Source: a bacterium
GTDB taxonomy: Bacteria > Cyanobacteriota > Vampirovibrionia > Gastranaerophilales > Gastranaerophilaceae
DNA: 5,266 bases
Assembly: GCA_017995595.1 (NCBI GenBank)
Contig: JAGOIO010000108.1
Coordinates: 1-5,266, forward strand
Reading direction: 5' to 3'
Part shown: positions 1 through 5,266 of the stretch, piece after piece
Layout: each line of letters opens with the position of its first letter
How positions within the stretch are numbered: the stretch's first letter is position 1
Translations under genes and position numbers: made by a program
Notes under the pieces: model-generated
The model's database searches: none
What the model was told of the DNA's origin: nothing
The model's input: the letters and a program-made list of their open reading frames with translations, nothing else

Positions 1-14
1 AAGAATCCTCTTTT

Positions 15-41
15 TTGTTGAAAAATTGTTGAAAACTTGTT
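15..41 (+). repeat. Three helically phased TTGTT iterations upstream of and into the promoter
   Basis: TTGTT occurs at 15, 26 and 37, exactly 11 nt apart. The first two copies continue as TTGTTGAAAA, and the third diverges to TTGTTCTTTT. The spacing is about one helical turn, so the sites face the same side of the DNA, and the A-tracts at 21-25 and 32-35 are also in phase. The third copy coincides with the proposed -35 hexamer. This could be an UP-like or curved-DNA element, or a set of binding sites for a regulator. The repeat is read directly; its role is inferred, and short AT-rich repeats can arise by chance. Confidence 0.5.
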
Positions 42-65
42 CTTTTTAGTAATGTATGTTAAAAT
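37..65 (+). promoter_or_regulatory. Candidate sigma-70-type extended -10 promoter for the autotransporter gene
   Basis: TTGTTC (37-42, 3 of 6 matches to the -35 consensus) is followed by a 17-nt spacer and TAAAAT (60-65, 5 of 6 matches to the -10 consensus). TG at 57-58 plus one base makes an extended -10, which would compensate for the poor -35. Transcription would begin near 72, giving a leader of about 114 nt. A second TAAAAT at 73-78 lacks a matching -35. AT-rich DNA produces many -10-like sites, so confidence is moderate. Confidence 0.45.
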
Positions 66-72
66 AATCGCA

Positions 73-185
73 TAAAATAGAAAAATAATACATTCAGGGT
101 CTTTATTAGCCAAAAAAACAGAGAAACCTTTAATATTTAACAAAAAAAATTTTTTAACAAATTAACAACATGGAGTTAAGAGAAA
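73..185 (+). other. 5' leader of the autotransporter mRNA, with TTAACAA repeats and an A8T6 tract
   Basis: No gene fits in this stretch. It carries three identical heptamers TTAACAA at 137-143, 154-160 and 162-168, and a run of eight A followed by six T at 142-155. Only weak inverted repeats are visible (for example AATAA at 84-88 against TTATT at 103-107), so I do not call a riboswitch. The unstructured, A-rich sequence just before the ribosome binding site would keep the start region accessible. The leader boundary depends on the proposed promoter. Confidence 0.35.
172..175 (+). promoter_or_regulatory. Ribosome binding site (GGAG) for the autotransporter gene
   Basis: GGAG ends 10 nt before the ATG at 186, a slightly long but usable spacing. 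It supports this start together with the signal peptide that begins at once and the in-frame TAA at 177-179, which rules out any longer in-frame start. Confidence 0.65.
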
Positions 186-251
186 ATGAAAATTAGAAAT
201 CTAATTTCTACGGTCGCCGTACTTTTATTTGCTCAAAATTTAGCGATAGCA
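186..251 (+). other. Sec signal peptide, residues 1-22
   Basis: The N-terminus has K2 and R4, a hydrophobic core from about L6 to F15 and a small-residue AIA ending at A22, giving predicted cleavage before N23. Its length is ordinary, so it lacks the long N-terminal extension (ESPR) of some autotransporters. No lipobox cysteine is present. Confidence 0.85.
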
Positions 252-3200
252 AATAATACACCAGTAGTAAATACTCCCATATATCAACAAAGAATTGCAT
301 TTGCAGATGTAACGACATGGGACGAATTAACATCGGCAGTAAGTACAAATACAGAAGTAAACGTAAAAAAAAATATTTCTTCTGTTGGAACTCCGATTGG
401 AGCAAGTCGTGTAGATTCAGAAATAAATTTGAACAATCACACAATAGATGGAGCTGTAAGAGAAAACAGTTGTAATTATGCACCTTTTCAAAATACGAAT
501 GGTCATTCTTTGATTCTGAAAAATGGTACAATATCAAATTTTAGTACAACAGATGATTCCACAACAAATCCATATCATGGTGGAGTTATTTTTAATAATG
601 GTGCAGATTCTATTTTTGTTGCACTAAATACGACGTTCTCAAATAATACAGTAAAAGGTGTACCAAATAGTTGGGGTGGTGTAATTGCCAATCTTAACAG
701 TTATGCTCCACAAATAGATATTGAAGGTTCTTCTTTTATCGGAAATATCGCAAATGATGAAGGCGGAGCAATTTTTAATGCATCTTCTAATAGTGATAAT
801 AAAATTGTGGATTCATATTTCCAAAATAATAAAAGTTTAACAAAGACAGGTGGAGCTATTTATAATACAGATGGAACTTTATCTGTTGAAAATTCATATT
901 TTTACGAAAATACAGCAGTTGGAGCAGGTGCAATAAAGAATGACAATTCTGGAAATCTTACAATAAAAAATTCGATTTTTGATTCAAACAGTTCAACAGA
1001 TTCAACATTAGGCAACGGTTCAGCTATTTATAATGACGGAATTTTATCTGTTGAAAATTCTACTTTTAAAAATAATAAAAATGCAACAGGAACAATTGGA
1101 ACAATTTATAGTTCAGAGGGAGAAATTTCTTTTTTAGGAAATACGTTCACAAATAACGAAATAAAAAATAGTGCTGATGTTTATTTAACAAATGGATTTA
1201 TCCAAAAATTTGAAAATAACACCTTTACAAATTCTTTAACAGGAGCAACTGATAGTTCTGCAATATTTTTAAATAATACTGGTTCATCAAAGAGCATACA
1301 AGCAAATACAATTTCAAATTACACAAACGGTATAAAAATAACAAATGCTTCACAAGTGTCTGTGTCAGATAATAATATTTCAAATACAACGTATGCTTAT
1401 TATATTGATGGTGATACAGCAAATTCTAGGGCTATGAATGCAAATGTTACTATTCTCGCAGAGAATGAAGATAATACTTATAGTAATAATACTTATGATA
1501 TTTATGCAAAAAATGCCTCAATTCGATTAACAGAAGCAAAGGACAATCAAACTTTAAGATTTAATGATAAAACAGCTTTTTATAACTGTAATATTAATTT
1601 ACAACTTATTTCAAATATAAACAATAGTAAAATAGTGTTAAATAATACAATGAATCTTGATAATACCTCTACATTAAGATTTATAAGTGAAAAATTACAA
1701 CTTGGAGATTATGGAAACACAACACCAACAAACAGTTATATTAATGGTGGAACGGTATTTTTCATAGGAGGAGAAATTAACTCAATAAACGGAGTTATTG
1801 ATAGTGCAACTACTCCGGCAATAAACATAAAAGATTTAACAATAAGCTCAAAAACAACTATATCTATGGATTTAGGCGATTATTTTAAAATAGAAAATGA
1901 CCCTGTATTCGCAGGTGCAAATGCACAACTTGGTGCCGTAAATGTTGTTTCAGATGTAGATGATGCCTCTGTTGCTTTTTCAAACAAAGCGGAGTGGATA
2001 AGCGGAAATGCTGTTACTTATACAAATAATGCAAGATATGTTTTTACTCCGTCATTAGGTGCAGAAACTTTATCAATAGATAAATCTTCTATAACAGAAA
2101 GTTTAAAGACAGCATTAACAACAGATGAGCATAATTTTTCTTCAATAACTTCATTTTCAGCCACATCTGATTATTCTGGTGATGGTGGGCAAATCAATGA
2201 AAATACATCAATATTTAATATTTTTGGAAACAACAAAAATATTGTAATAAATACAATGCCAATAATAAAAACAGGTGAAAGTCAAATTTTAAATATCTAT
2301 AACGTGAAAAATTTAGAAAGTTCAACAGGACAAATGCTTTCTAATGATAGTGGAACAGTAAATATCTATGATACAACGATATCAAACGGTAGAATTATAA
2401 ATACATCAACAAATACATCTACTGATAAAAGTTGTATAAACTTATTTAATGTTAATTTAAAAACAGGTGCGGATATTAAATTTTATCAAACTATAACCGG
2501 TGCTCAAAATGCAAAATTGAATATATATAATTCAAAAATAGAAAATGCAAATGTAAACGGAAATATGTTTTATATTGCAAGACAAGGTGGAATGGGTGAT
2601 TCCACTTTATTTGTCCAAAATTCATCAATTAGTGGAAATAATGCGAGTGATAATATTATCAAAAATGAAAAGGCAATAGTAAACATTGAAGATTCAGATT
2701 TTAAAAATAATACAGTAACAAACGGAAATCCGATTTTTAATACAAACTCGTTAGAGATTGATTCCAACCAAAAAGATGTTACTTTTAGTGGAAATACAGC
2801 AGCTGGTACGCCTAACGATATTTTCTTAGCTACTGATTCTTCATGCTTATATATAAATCCAAAATATGCAAACAGAACAATTACCTTGGCAGATGGAATA
2901 GCTTCTGATGGCTATGAGCAACAGCAAATAGTCCAAGAGGGACCCGGAACATTTGCTCTTGGAGGTGATAATTCAACATTTGGTGGAACAAATGCTGCAA
3001 CGTTTTCTATAGAAAACGGTACAGTGCAAATGCTTTCAGGTTCAACATATTTTGGTGCAAATACAACAACAAAATTTTCAAATAAAACATCTTTTTCAAT
3101 TGCAAATGGAACTTACGAATCAGGCTTTAATTTCGGTGGAGGTTTTGTTTCATCACCAGAAGAGACAGATTCAACTATAGAATTTTCAATAGATGCAGAT

Positions 3201-4535
3201 ATGACAACAGGAAATCATGATAGTATTTCGCTTTCAACAGCTCAAATGACAGTTGGAAACTGGGATAGTACAACAATTGCACTTAATCCGAAATTAACAG
3301 GTTTGGGAACTGTAACCTCAAAAGAGTTCTCAGGAATATTAAATGAAGAATTGAGAAATAATGTTTCAAATGTAAGAGTAGCACATTCTCAAATAATGAC
3401 ACCGATATACAGATATAATTTAAGTTATGATAAAACAGAAGATATCTTGTCAGTAGCATTATCTGGAGGAAATGTCGGAGGTGGAGCAAGTAATTACCAA
3501 AGCTTTAACCCATCTGTTTTGTCCGGTACAACAGGAGCTCAAACAGGAACATATCTTACACAAGTAAACAGCTATGAACAAGCTTTTACAAATGCAGATA
3601 TGATAATGGCATTACCAAACGCAACAAGACAAGGAATGAAGTATGCTAACAGATACGCTTCAGTACAAGGTCCTGCAAATGGCGGAATAATATCATTTAA
3701 CGATAGTCAAATACCGGAAGCTGAAAAAGGTCTATGGTTCAGACCGTATGCAACTTTTGAAACAATAGGACTTAAAAACGGACCTTCCGTTGGAAATGTA
3801 GCTTATGGAACACTATTGGGCGGAGATTCTCAAATAATATCATTGGCTCACGGTTGGGACGCAATTTATTCACTTTATGCAGGATATAACGGTTCTCACC
3901 AAACTTTTGATGGTGTTGGAATTTATCAAAACGGTGGTCAAATCGGAGGAAGTGCCTTATTTATGAAAGGTAAATTCTTTACGGGTTTGACAGCAAATGT
4001 TGGTGCAAGTTCAGGTGATGCTCATACTATGTATGGAACAGATAATTTTACAATGCTTGCAACAGGCGTAGCTTCAAAAACAGGATATAATTTTGAAATT
4101 AATGAAGGAAAATTTATTATCCAACCAAGTTTCTTGATGTCTTATTCTTTTGTAAATACGTTTGATTATACAAATGCTGCAGGAGTCTCAATTCACTCTG
4201 ATCCGTTAAATGCAATTCAAATTGTTCCTGGTATAAAATTTATCGGAAATACAAAGAAAAGTTGGCAACCTTATGCCAGCGTGCAAATGGTTTGGAATAT
4301 TATGGATAAAGCAAAATTCTTTGCAAATGATGTTTCTTTGCCAGAAATGAGCGTAAAACCATATATACAATATGGATTAGGCTTGCAAAAGCGTTGGGGT
4401 GAAAAATTCACAGCTTTTGGAGAAGCGATGATAAGAAATGGCGGAAGAAGTGGTATAGCACTACAATTTGGCTTCCGTTGGTCTTTGGGTAAAGGTGCAG
4501 GAACAAAGGGAAAACCTTCAAATGACAATGTTTAA
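186..4535 (+). CDS. Autotransporter (type Va) with Pmp-like beta-helix passenger
   Basis: This is a complete 1449-residue protein, predicted to cross the inner membrane by Sec and display its passenger at the cell surface. Residues 1-22 are a signal peptide (basic start, hydrophobic core, AIA before N23). Residues 40-90 resemble the N-cap seen in many beta-helix surface proteins (VTTWDEL, then NHTIDG). Residues 119-324 hold F-x-x-N and G-G-A-I-type units of 26-33 residues, the signature of chlamydial polymorphic membrane proteins. Residues 702-871 form a second ladder built on hydrophobic-N-I-Y-N. Residues 919-949 look like a passenger-associated strand repeat (G-x-G-T-F then G-G-T). A helical linker covers about 1119-1165, and a barrel of about 250 residues covers 1182-1434. 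The passenger is Asn/Thr/Ser-rich with only four scattered cysteines (96, 468, 750, 887) and shows no protease or other enzyme motif. The last strand is followed by a polar 15-residue tail, unusual for the family. An adhesin role is inferred from architecture; substrate, partner and cleavage site cannot be read. The gene appears monocistronic, with its own terminator. Confidence 0.88.
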   Translation: MKIRNLISTVAVLLFAQNLAIANNTPVVNTPIYQQRIAFADVTTWDELTSAVSTNTEVNVKKNISSVGTPIGASRVDSEINLNNHTIDGAVRENSCNYAPFQNTNGHSLILKNGTISNFSTTDDSTTNPYHGGVIFNNGADSIFVALNTTFSNNTVKGVPNSWGGVIANLNSYAPQIDIEGSSFIGNIANDEGGAIFNASSNSDNKIVDSYFQNNKSLTKTGGAIYNTDGTLSVENSYFYENTAVGAGAIKNDNSGNLTIKNSIFDSNSSTDSTLGNGSAIYNDGILSVENSTFKNNKNATGTIGTIYSSEGEISFLGNTFTNNEIKNSADVYLTNGFIQKFENNTFTNSLTGATDSSAIFLNNTGSSKSIQANTISNYTNGIKITNASQVSVSDNNISNTTYAYYIDGDTANSRAMNANVTILAENEDNTYSNNTYDIYAKNASIRLTEAKDNQTLRFNDKTAFYNCNINLQLISNINNSKIVLNNTMNLDNTSTLRFISEKLQLGDYGNTTPTNSYINGGTVFFIGGEINSINGVIDSATTPAINIKDLTISSKTTISMDLGDYFKIENDPVFAGANAQLGAVNVVSDVDDASVAFSNKAEWISGNAVTYTNNARYVFTPSLGAETLSIDKSSITESLKTALTTDEHNFSSITSFSATSDYSGDGGQINENTSIFNIFGNNKNIVINTMPIIKTGESQILNIYNVKNLESSTGQMLSNDSGTVNIYDTTISNGRIINTSTNTSTDKSCINLFNVNLKTGADIKFYQTITGAQNAKLNIYNSKIENANVNGNMFYIARQGGMGDSTLFVQNSSISGNNASDNIIKNEKAIVNIEDSDFKNNTVTNGNPIFNTNSLEIDSNQKDVTFSGNTAAGTPNDIFLATDSSCLYINPKYANRTITLADGIASDGYEQQQIVQEGPGTFALGGDNSTFGGTNAATFSIENGTVQMLSGSTYFGANTTTKFSNKTSFSIANGTYESGFNFGGGFVSSPEETDSTIEFSIDADMTTGNHDSISLSTAQMTVGNWDSTTIALNPKLTGLGTVTSKEFSGILNEELRNNVSNVRVAHSQIMTPIYRYNLSYDKTEDILSVALSGGNVGGGASNYQSFNPSVLSGTTGAQTGTYLTQVNSYEQAFTNADMIMALPNATRQGMKYANRYASVQGPANGGIISFNDSQIPEAEKGLWFRPYATFETIGLKNGPSVGNVAYGTLLGGDSQIISLAHGWDAIYSLYAGYNGSHQTFDGVGIYQNGGQIGGSALFMKGKFFTGLTANVGASSGDAHTMYGTDNFTMLATGVASKTGYNFEINEGKFIIQPSFLMSYSFVNTFDYTNAAGVSIHSDPLNAIQIVPGIKFIGNTKKSWQPYASVQMVWNIMDKAKFFANDVSLPEMSVKPYIQYGLGLQKRWGEKFTAFGEAMIRNGGRSGIALQFGFRWSLGKGAGTKGKPSNDNV
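540..1157 (+). repeat. Pmp-like repeat array in the passenger, residues 119-324
   Basis: F-x-x-N motifs lie at residues 151 (FSNN), 184 (FIGN), 212 (FQNN), 239 (FYEN), 265 (FDSN), 294 (FKNN) and 321 (FTNN), with a degenerate FSTT at 119. Between them are GGVI (132, 164), GGAI (193, 222), GAGAI (246), GSAI (278) and GTIY (305). The pairing of F-x-x-N with G-G-A-[ILV] defines chlamydial Pmp repeats and is also found in other bacterial surface proteins. Each unit should form about one beta-helix coil or slightly more. The 26-33 residue spacing is measured from the sequence; the fold is inferred. Confidence 0.8.
854..1060 (+). repeat. In-frame direct DNA repeat inside the Pmp-like array
   Basis: Thirteen bases (AGCTATTTATAAT) at 854-866 recur at 1022-1034, and 18 bases ending GTTGAAAATTC at 878-895 recur at 1043-1060. 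The offsets are 168 and 165 nt, both multiples of three, and differ by one codon. The repeated protein text is AIYN, one or two polar residues, G, then LSVENS. The two copies are two beta-helix units apart, which suggests a duplication of a two-coil block followed by drift. Confidence 0.7.
2289..2798 (+). repeat. Second beta-helix ladder in the passenger, residues 702-871
   Basis: A hydrophobic-N-I-Y-[ND] strand motif recurs: LNIYN (702), VNIYD (725), INLFN (751), LNIYN (778), LFVQN (808) and VNIED (832), spaced about 23-31 residues apart. It ends with Pmp-like F-x-x-N sites at 839 (FKNN) and 867 (FSGN). Regular Asn at one coil position is typical of an asparagine ladder in right-handed beta-helices. 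The motif differs from that of the N-terminal array, so the passenger seems to contain at least two separately amplified blocks. Confidence 0.6.
2940..3032 (+). repeat. PATR-like passenger strand repeat, residues 919-949
   Basis: The segment has G-P-G-T-F at 919-923, a G-G-D-N-S-T-F turn at 926-932, G-G-T at 933-935 and a final I-E-N-G-T-V at 942-947. This matches the usual autotransporter passenger-associated strand repeat pattern (G-x-G-T-L, G-x-N-x-Y-x-G-G-T, G-G-T-L). Only one clear copy is seen, close to the junction region where such repeats often sit and help passenger folding. Confidence 0.55.
3729..4487 (+). other. Autotransporter beta-barrel domain, residues 1182-1434
   Basis: The barrel opens with GLWFRPYATF at 1182, a typical first strand (G-x-W-x-R). 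It continues with alternating amphipathic, aromatic-rich strands separated by Gly/Asn turns, and ends with IALQFGFRWSL at 1424-1434. The length of about 253 residues fits a 12-stranded autotransporter barrel. A linker rich in helix formers (about 1119-1165) precedes it and could be the segment that sits in the pore. No Asn-Asn autocatalytic cleavage site of the SPATE type is evident. Confidence 0.82.
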
Positions 4536-4559
4536 AGACATAATCAAAAAATAAATAAT

Positions 4560-4596
4560 AAAATGGTGATTGAAATTTTTTTAATCACCATTTTTT
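4560..4596 (+). terminator. Rho-independent terminator after the autotransporter gene
   Basis: A perfect 12-bp stem (4560-4571 with 4583-4594, core TGGTGATT) can extend through a G-T pair and three A-T pairs to a TTT loop at 4576-4578. A run of six T (4591-4596) overlaps the end of the stem. It lies 25 nt after the stop codon. The A-rich left flank gives a weaker T-rich tract on the - strand, but no opposing gene is visible. It should separate this transcript from murG. Confidence 0.9.
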
Positions 4597-4609
4597 CTAA
4601 AAGGTCTCG

Positions 4610-4638
4610 TTGTCGCAAAAAATTTTTGTTTGTAATAT
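4610..4638 (+). promoter_or_regulatory. Candidate promoter for murG
   Basis: TTGTCG (4610-4615, 4 of 6 matches) is followed by a 17-nt spacer and TAATAT (4633-4638, 4 of 6 matches). The spacer contains the near-palindrome CAAAAAATTTTTG. A promoter is expected in this 90-nt gap because a strong terminator lies just upstream. The hexamers are weak, so the exact position is uncertain. A second TTGTCG occurs at 4655-4660. Confidence 0.35.
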
Positions 4639-4674
4639 ATTGGTATTAAGATTTTTGTCGTATGCATTTTTGGA

Positions 4675-4680
4675 AAAGGA
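4675..4680 (+). promoter_or_regulatory. Ribosome binding site (AAAGGA) for murG
   Basis: AAGGA ends 6 nt before the ATG at 4687, a near-ideal Shine-Dalgarno spacing. It decides the start: an upstream ATG at 4662 is out of frame, and the murG frame meets a TAA at 4633. Confidence 0.75.
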
Positions 4681-4686
4681 ATAAGA

Positions 4687-5266
4687 ATGACGTTTGAGAG
4701 TGAAAAAAAATATACATATTTTATAACAGGTGGAGGAACAGGTGGTCATATTTATCCTGCGGTTGCTGTTTTGGAAGAATTAAAAAAGGACTCTCAAACA
4801 AAAGATATTTTTTATGTGGGAAATCCTGATAATTTAGAATATGATATTACTCAAAAAAACGGATATAAATTTTTACCAGTAAAAATAAAAGGAATGCCGA
4901 GAAAAATAGGATTCGGTTTAATTCCTTGGGTAATACAACTTCAATTTGCAATATTCAAGGCTCTTTTTTATATTTATAAATATAAGCCTGATGCAATTTT
5001 TGGAACCGGAGGATATGTTTCAGCTCCTGCACTTTTTGCGGGAACTATGGCGGGCGTTCCTTTTATGATTCACGATTGTGATGCTCAACCGGGAGTTGTA
5101 TCAAAATATATTTCTCCTAATGCAAAATGCGTTTCTTTAGCTTTTGAGAGTTCCAAAAAGTTTATGAAATCTAATAATTTTCATGTAAATGGAAATCCGA
5201 TAAGAGAAGAATTCAAAACTTTGTCAAAAGAAGAAGCAAGAAAAGATTTAAACCTTGAAAATAAGC
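4687..5266 (+). CDS. murG: MurG, lipid II synthase glycosyltransferase (5' part, cut by window end)
   Basis: MurG transfers GlcNAc from UDP-GlcNAc to lipid I, making lipid II on the cytoplasmic face of the inner membrane. The first 193 codons are present; the family is usually about 350-370 residues, so the N-terminal Rossmann domain is here and most of the UDP-GlcNAc-binding C-domain is missing. Visible signatures are the glycine-rich loop GGGTGGHIYPA at 15-25 (H21 is the conserved His), GMPRK at 69-73, GTGGYVSAPA at 106-115 (Y110 matches the conserved Tyr) and GNPIREEF at 169-176. The segment around 76-97 is hydrophobic and aromatic, as expected for the membrane-contact face. One oddity is HDCDAQPG at 129-136, where many MurG proteins have HEQN or HESN. 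The upstream neighbour is the surface protein, not ftsW or murD, so the classical dcw order is not seen on this side. The identification is firm; the gene is intact as far as visible. Confidence 0.95.
   Translation, partial: MTFESEKKYTYFITGGGTGGHIYPAVAVLEELKKDSQTKDIFYVGNPDNLEYDITQKNGYKFLPVKIKGMPRKIGFGLIPWVIQLQFAIFKALFYIYKYKPDAIFGTGGYVSAPALFAGTMAGVPFMIHDCDAQPGVVSKYISPNAKCVSLAFESSKKFMKSNNFHVNGNPIREEFKTLSKEEARKDLNLENK

Noticed and set aside
170..196. Eight-codon upstream reading frame (ATG at 170, TAG at 194) overlapping the autotransporter start
   Set aside because: It has no ribosome binding site of its own, and its ATG overlaps the GGAG of the main gene. It is most likely chance.
208..537. 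Reading frame of 109 codons on the - strand
   Set aside because: It lies wholly opposite the autotransporter coding frame, has a Leu/Tyr-rich low-complexity composition typical of antisense AT-rich DNA, and matches no recognisable family.
540..1157. CRISPR-like repeat array
   Set aside because: The repeats are protein-level, codon-phased and degenerate in DNA, with no uniform repeat and spacer units.
1225..1422. Reading frame of 65 codons on the - strand
   Set aside because: It is an antisense shadow of the passenger, rich in Leu and Tyr, with no supporting motif.
2570..2767. Hydrophobic reading frame of 65 codons on the - strand
   Set aside because: Its apparent membrane segments come from the complement of Asn/Lys/Asp codons in the passenger, and no independent gene signal is seen.
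3283..3489. Reading frame of 68 codons on the - strand
   Set aside because: It is an antisense shadow of the region before the barrel, rich in Leu and His.
4271..4528. Reading frame of 85 codons on the - strand opposite the barrel
   Set aside because: It lies entirely within the conserved barrel-coding segment. The terminator might work weakly in this direction but sits upstream of this frame, so it gives no support.
4662..4664. Alternative ATG for murG
   Set aside because: It is out of frame with MurG and lacks a ribosome binding site; the ATG at 4687 has AAGGA at ideal spacing.

Overview
The window is AT-rich bacterial DNA holding one very large gene and the start of a second, both on the + strand. 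The large gene (186-4535) encodes a 1449-residue secreted protein laid out as a type V (autotransporter) system: Sec signal peptide, long Asn/Thr/Ser-rich right-handed beta-helix passenger, helical linker and C-terminal beta-barrel. Behind a strong intrinsic terminator lies the 5' part of murG (4687 to the window edge), which encodes the lipid II-forming glycosyltransferase of peptidoglycan synthesis.

An outer-membrane barrel together with MurG points to a diderm bacterium with peptidoglycan. The low GC content, A-tract-rich intergenic DNA, the W-[DE]-E-L N-cap of the beta-helix and the MurG sequence HDCDAQPG would fit a host-associated lineage such as Gastranaerophilales (Vampirovibrionia/Melainabacteria, non-photosynthetic Cyanobacteriota). 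This placement is an inference from memory of such proteins and is not demonstrated here.

Layout. 1-185 is an upstream region. It has three 11-nt iterations of TTGTT (15-41), a candidate extended -10 promoter (37-65), a leader of about 110 nt with three TTAACAA repeats and an A8T6 tract, and a GGAG ribosome binding site. 186-4535 is the autotransporter gene. Its passenger has a first array of chlamydial-Pmp-like units (F-x-x-N followed by G-G-A-I), a second Asn-ladder array, and one PATR-like strand repeat before the barrel. 4536-4559 is a short spacer. 4560-4596 is the terminator. 4597-4686 contains a weak candidate promoter and a good AAGGA ribosome binding site for murG. 4687-5266 is the murG fragment.

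The two genes are unlikely to form an operon: the terminator separates them and their functions differ (surface adhesin-type protein versus cell-wall housekeeping). I see no RNA genes, CRISPR arrays, insertion sequences or complete mobile elements. The most interesting parts are the Pmp-like architecture with in-frame internal DNA repeats, and the phased repeats that run into the promoter.
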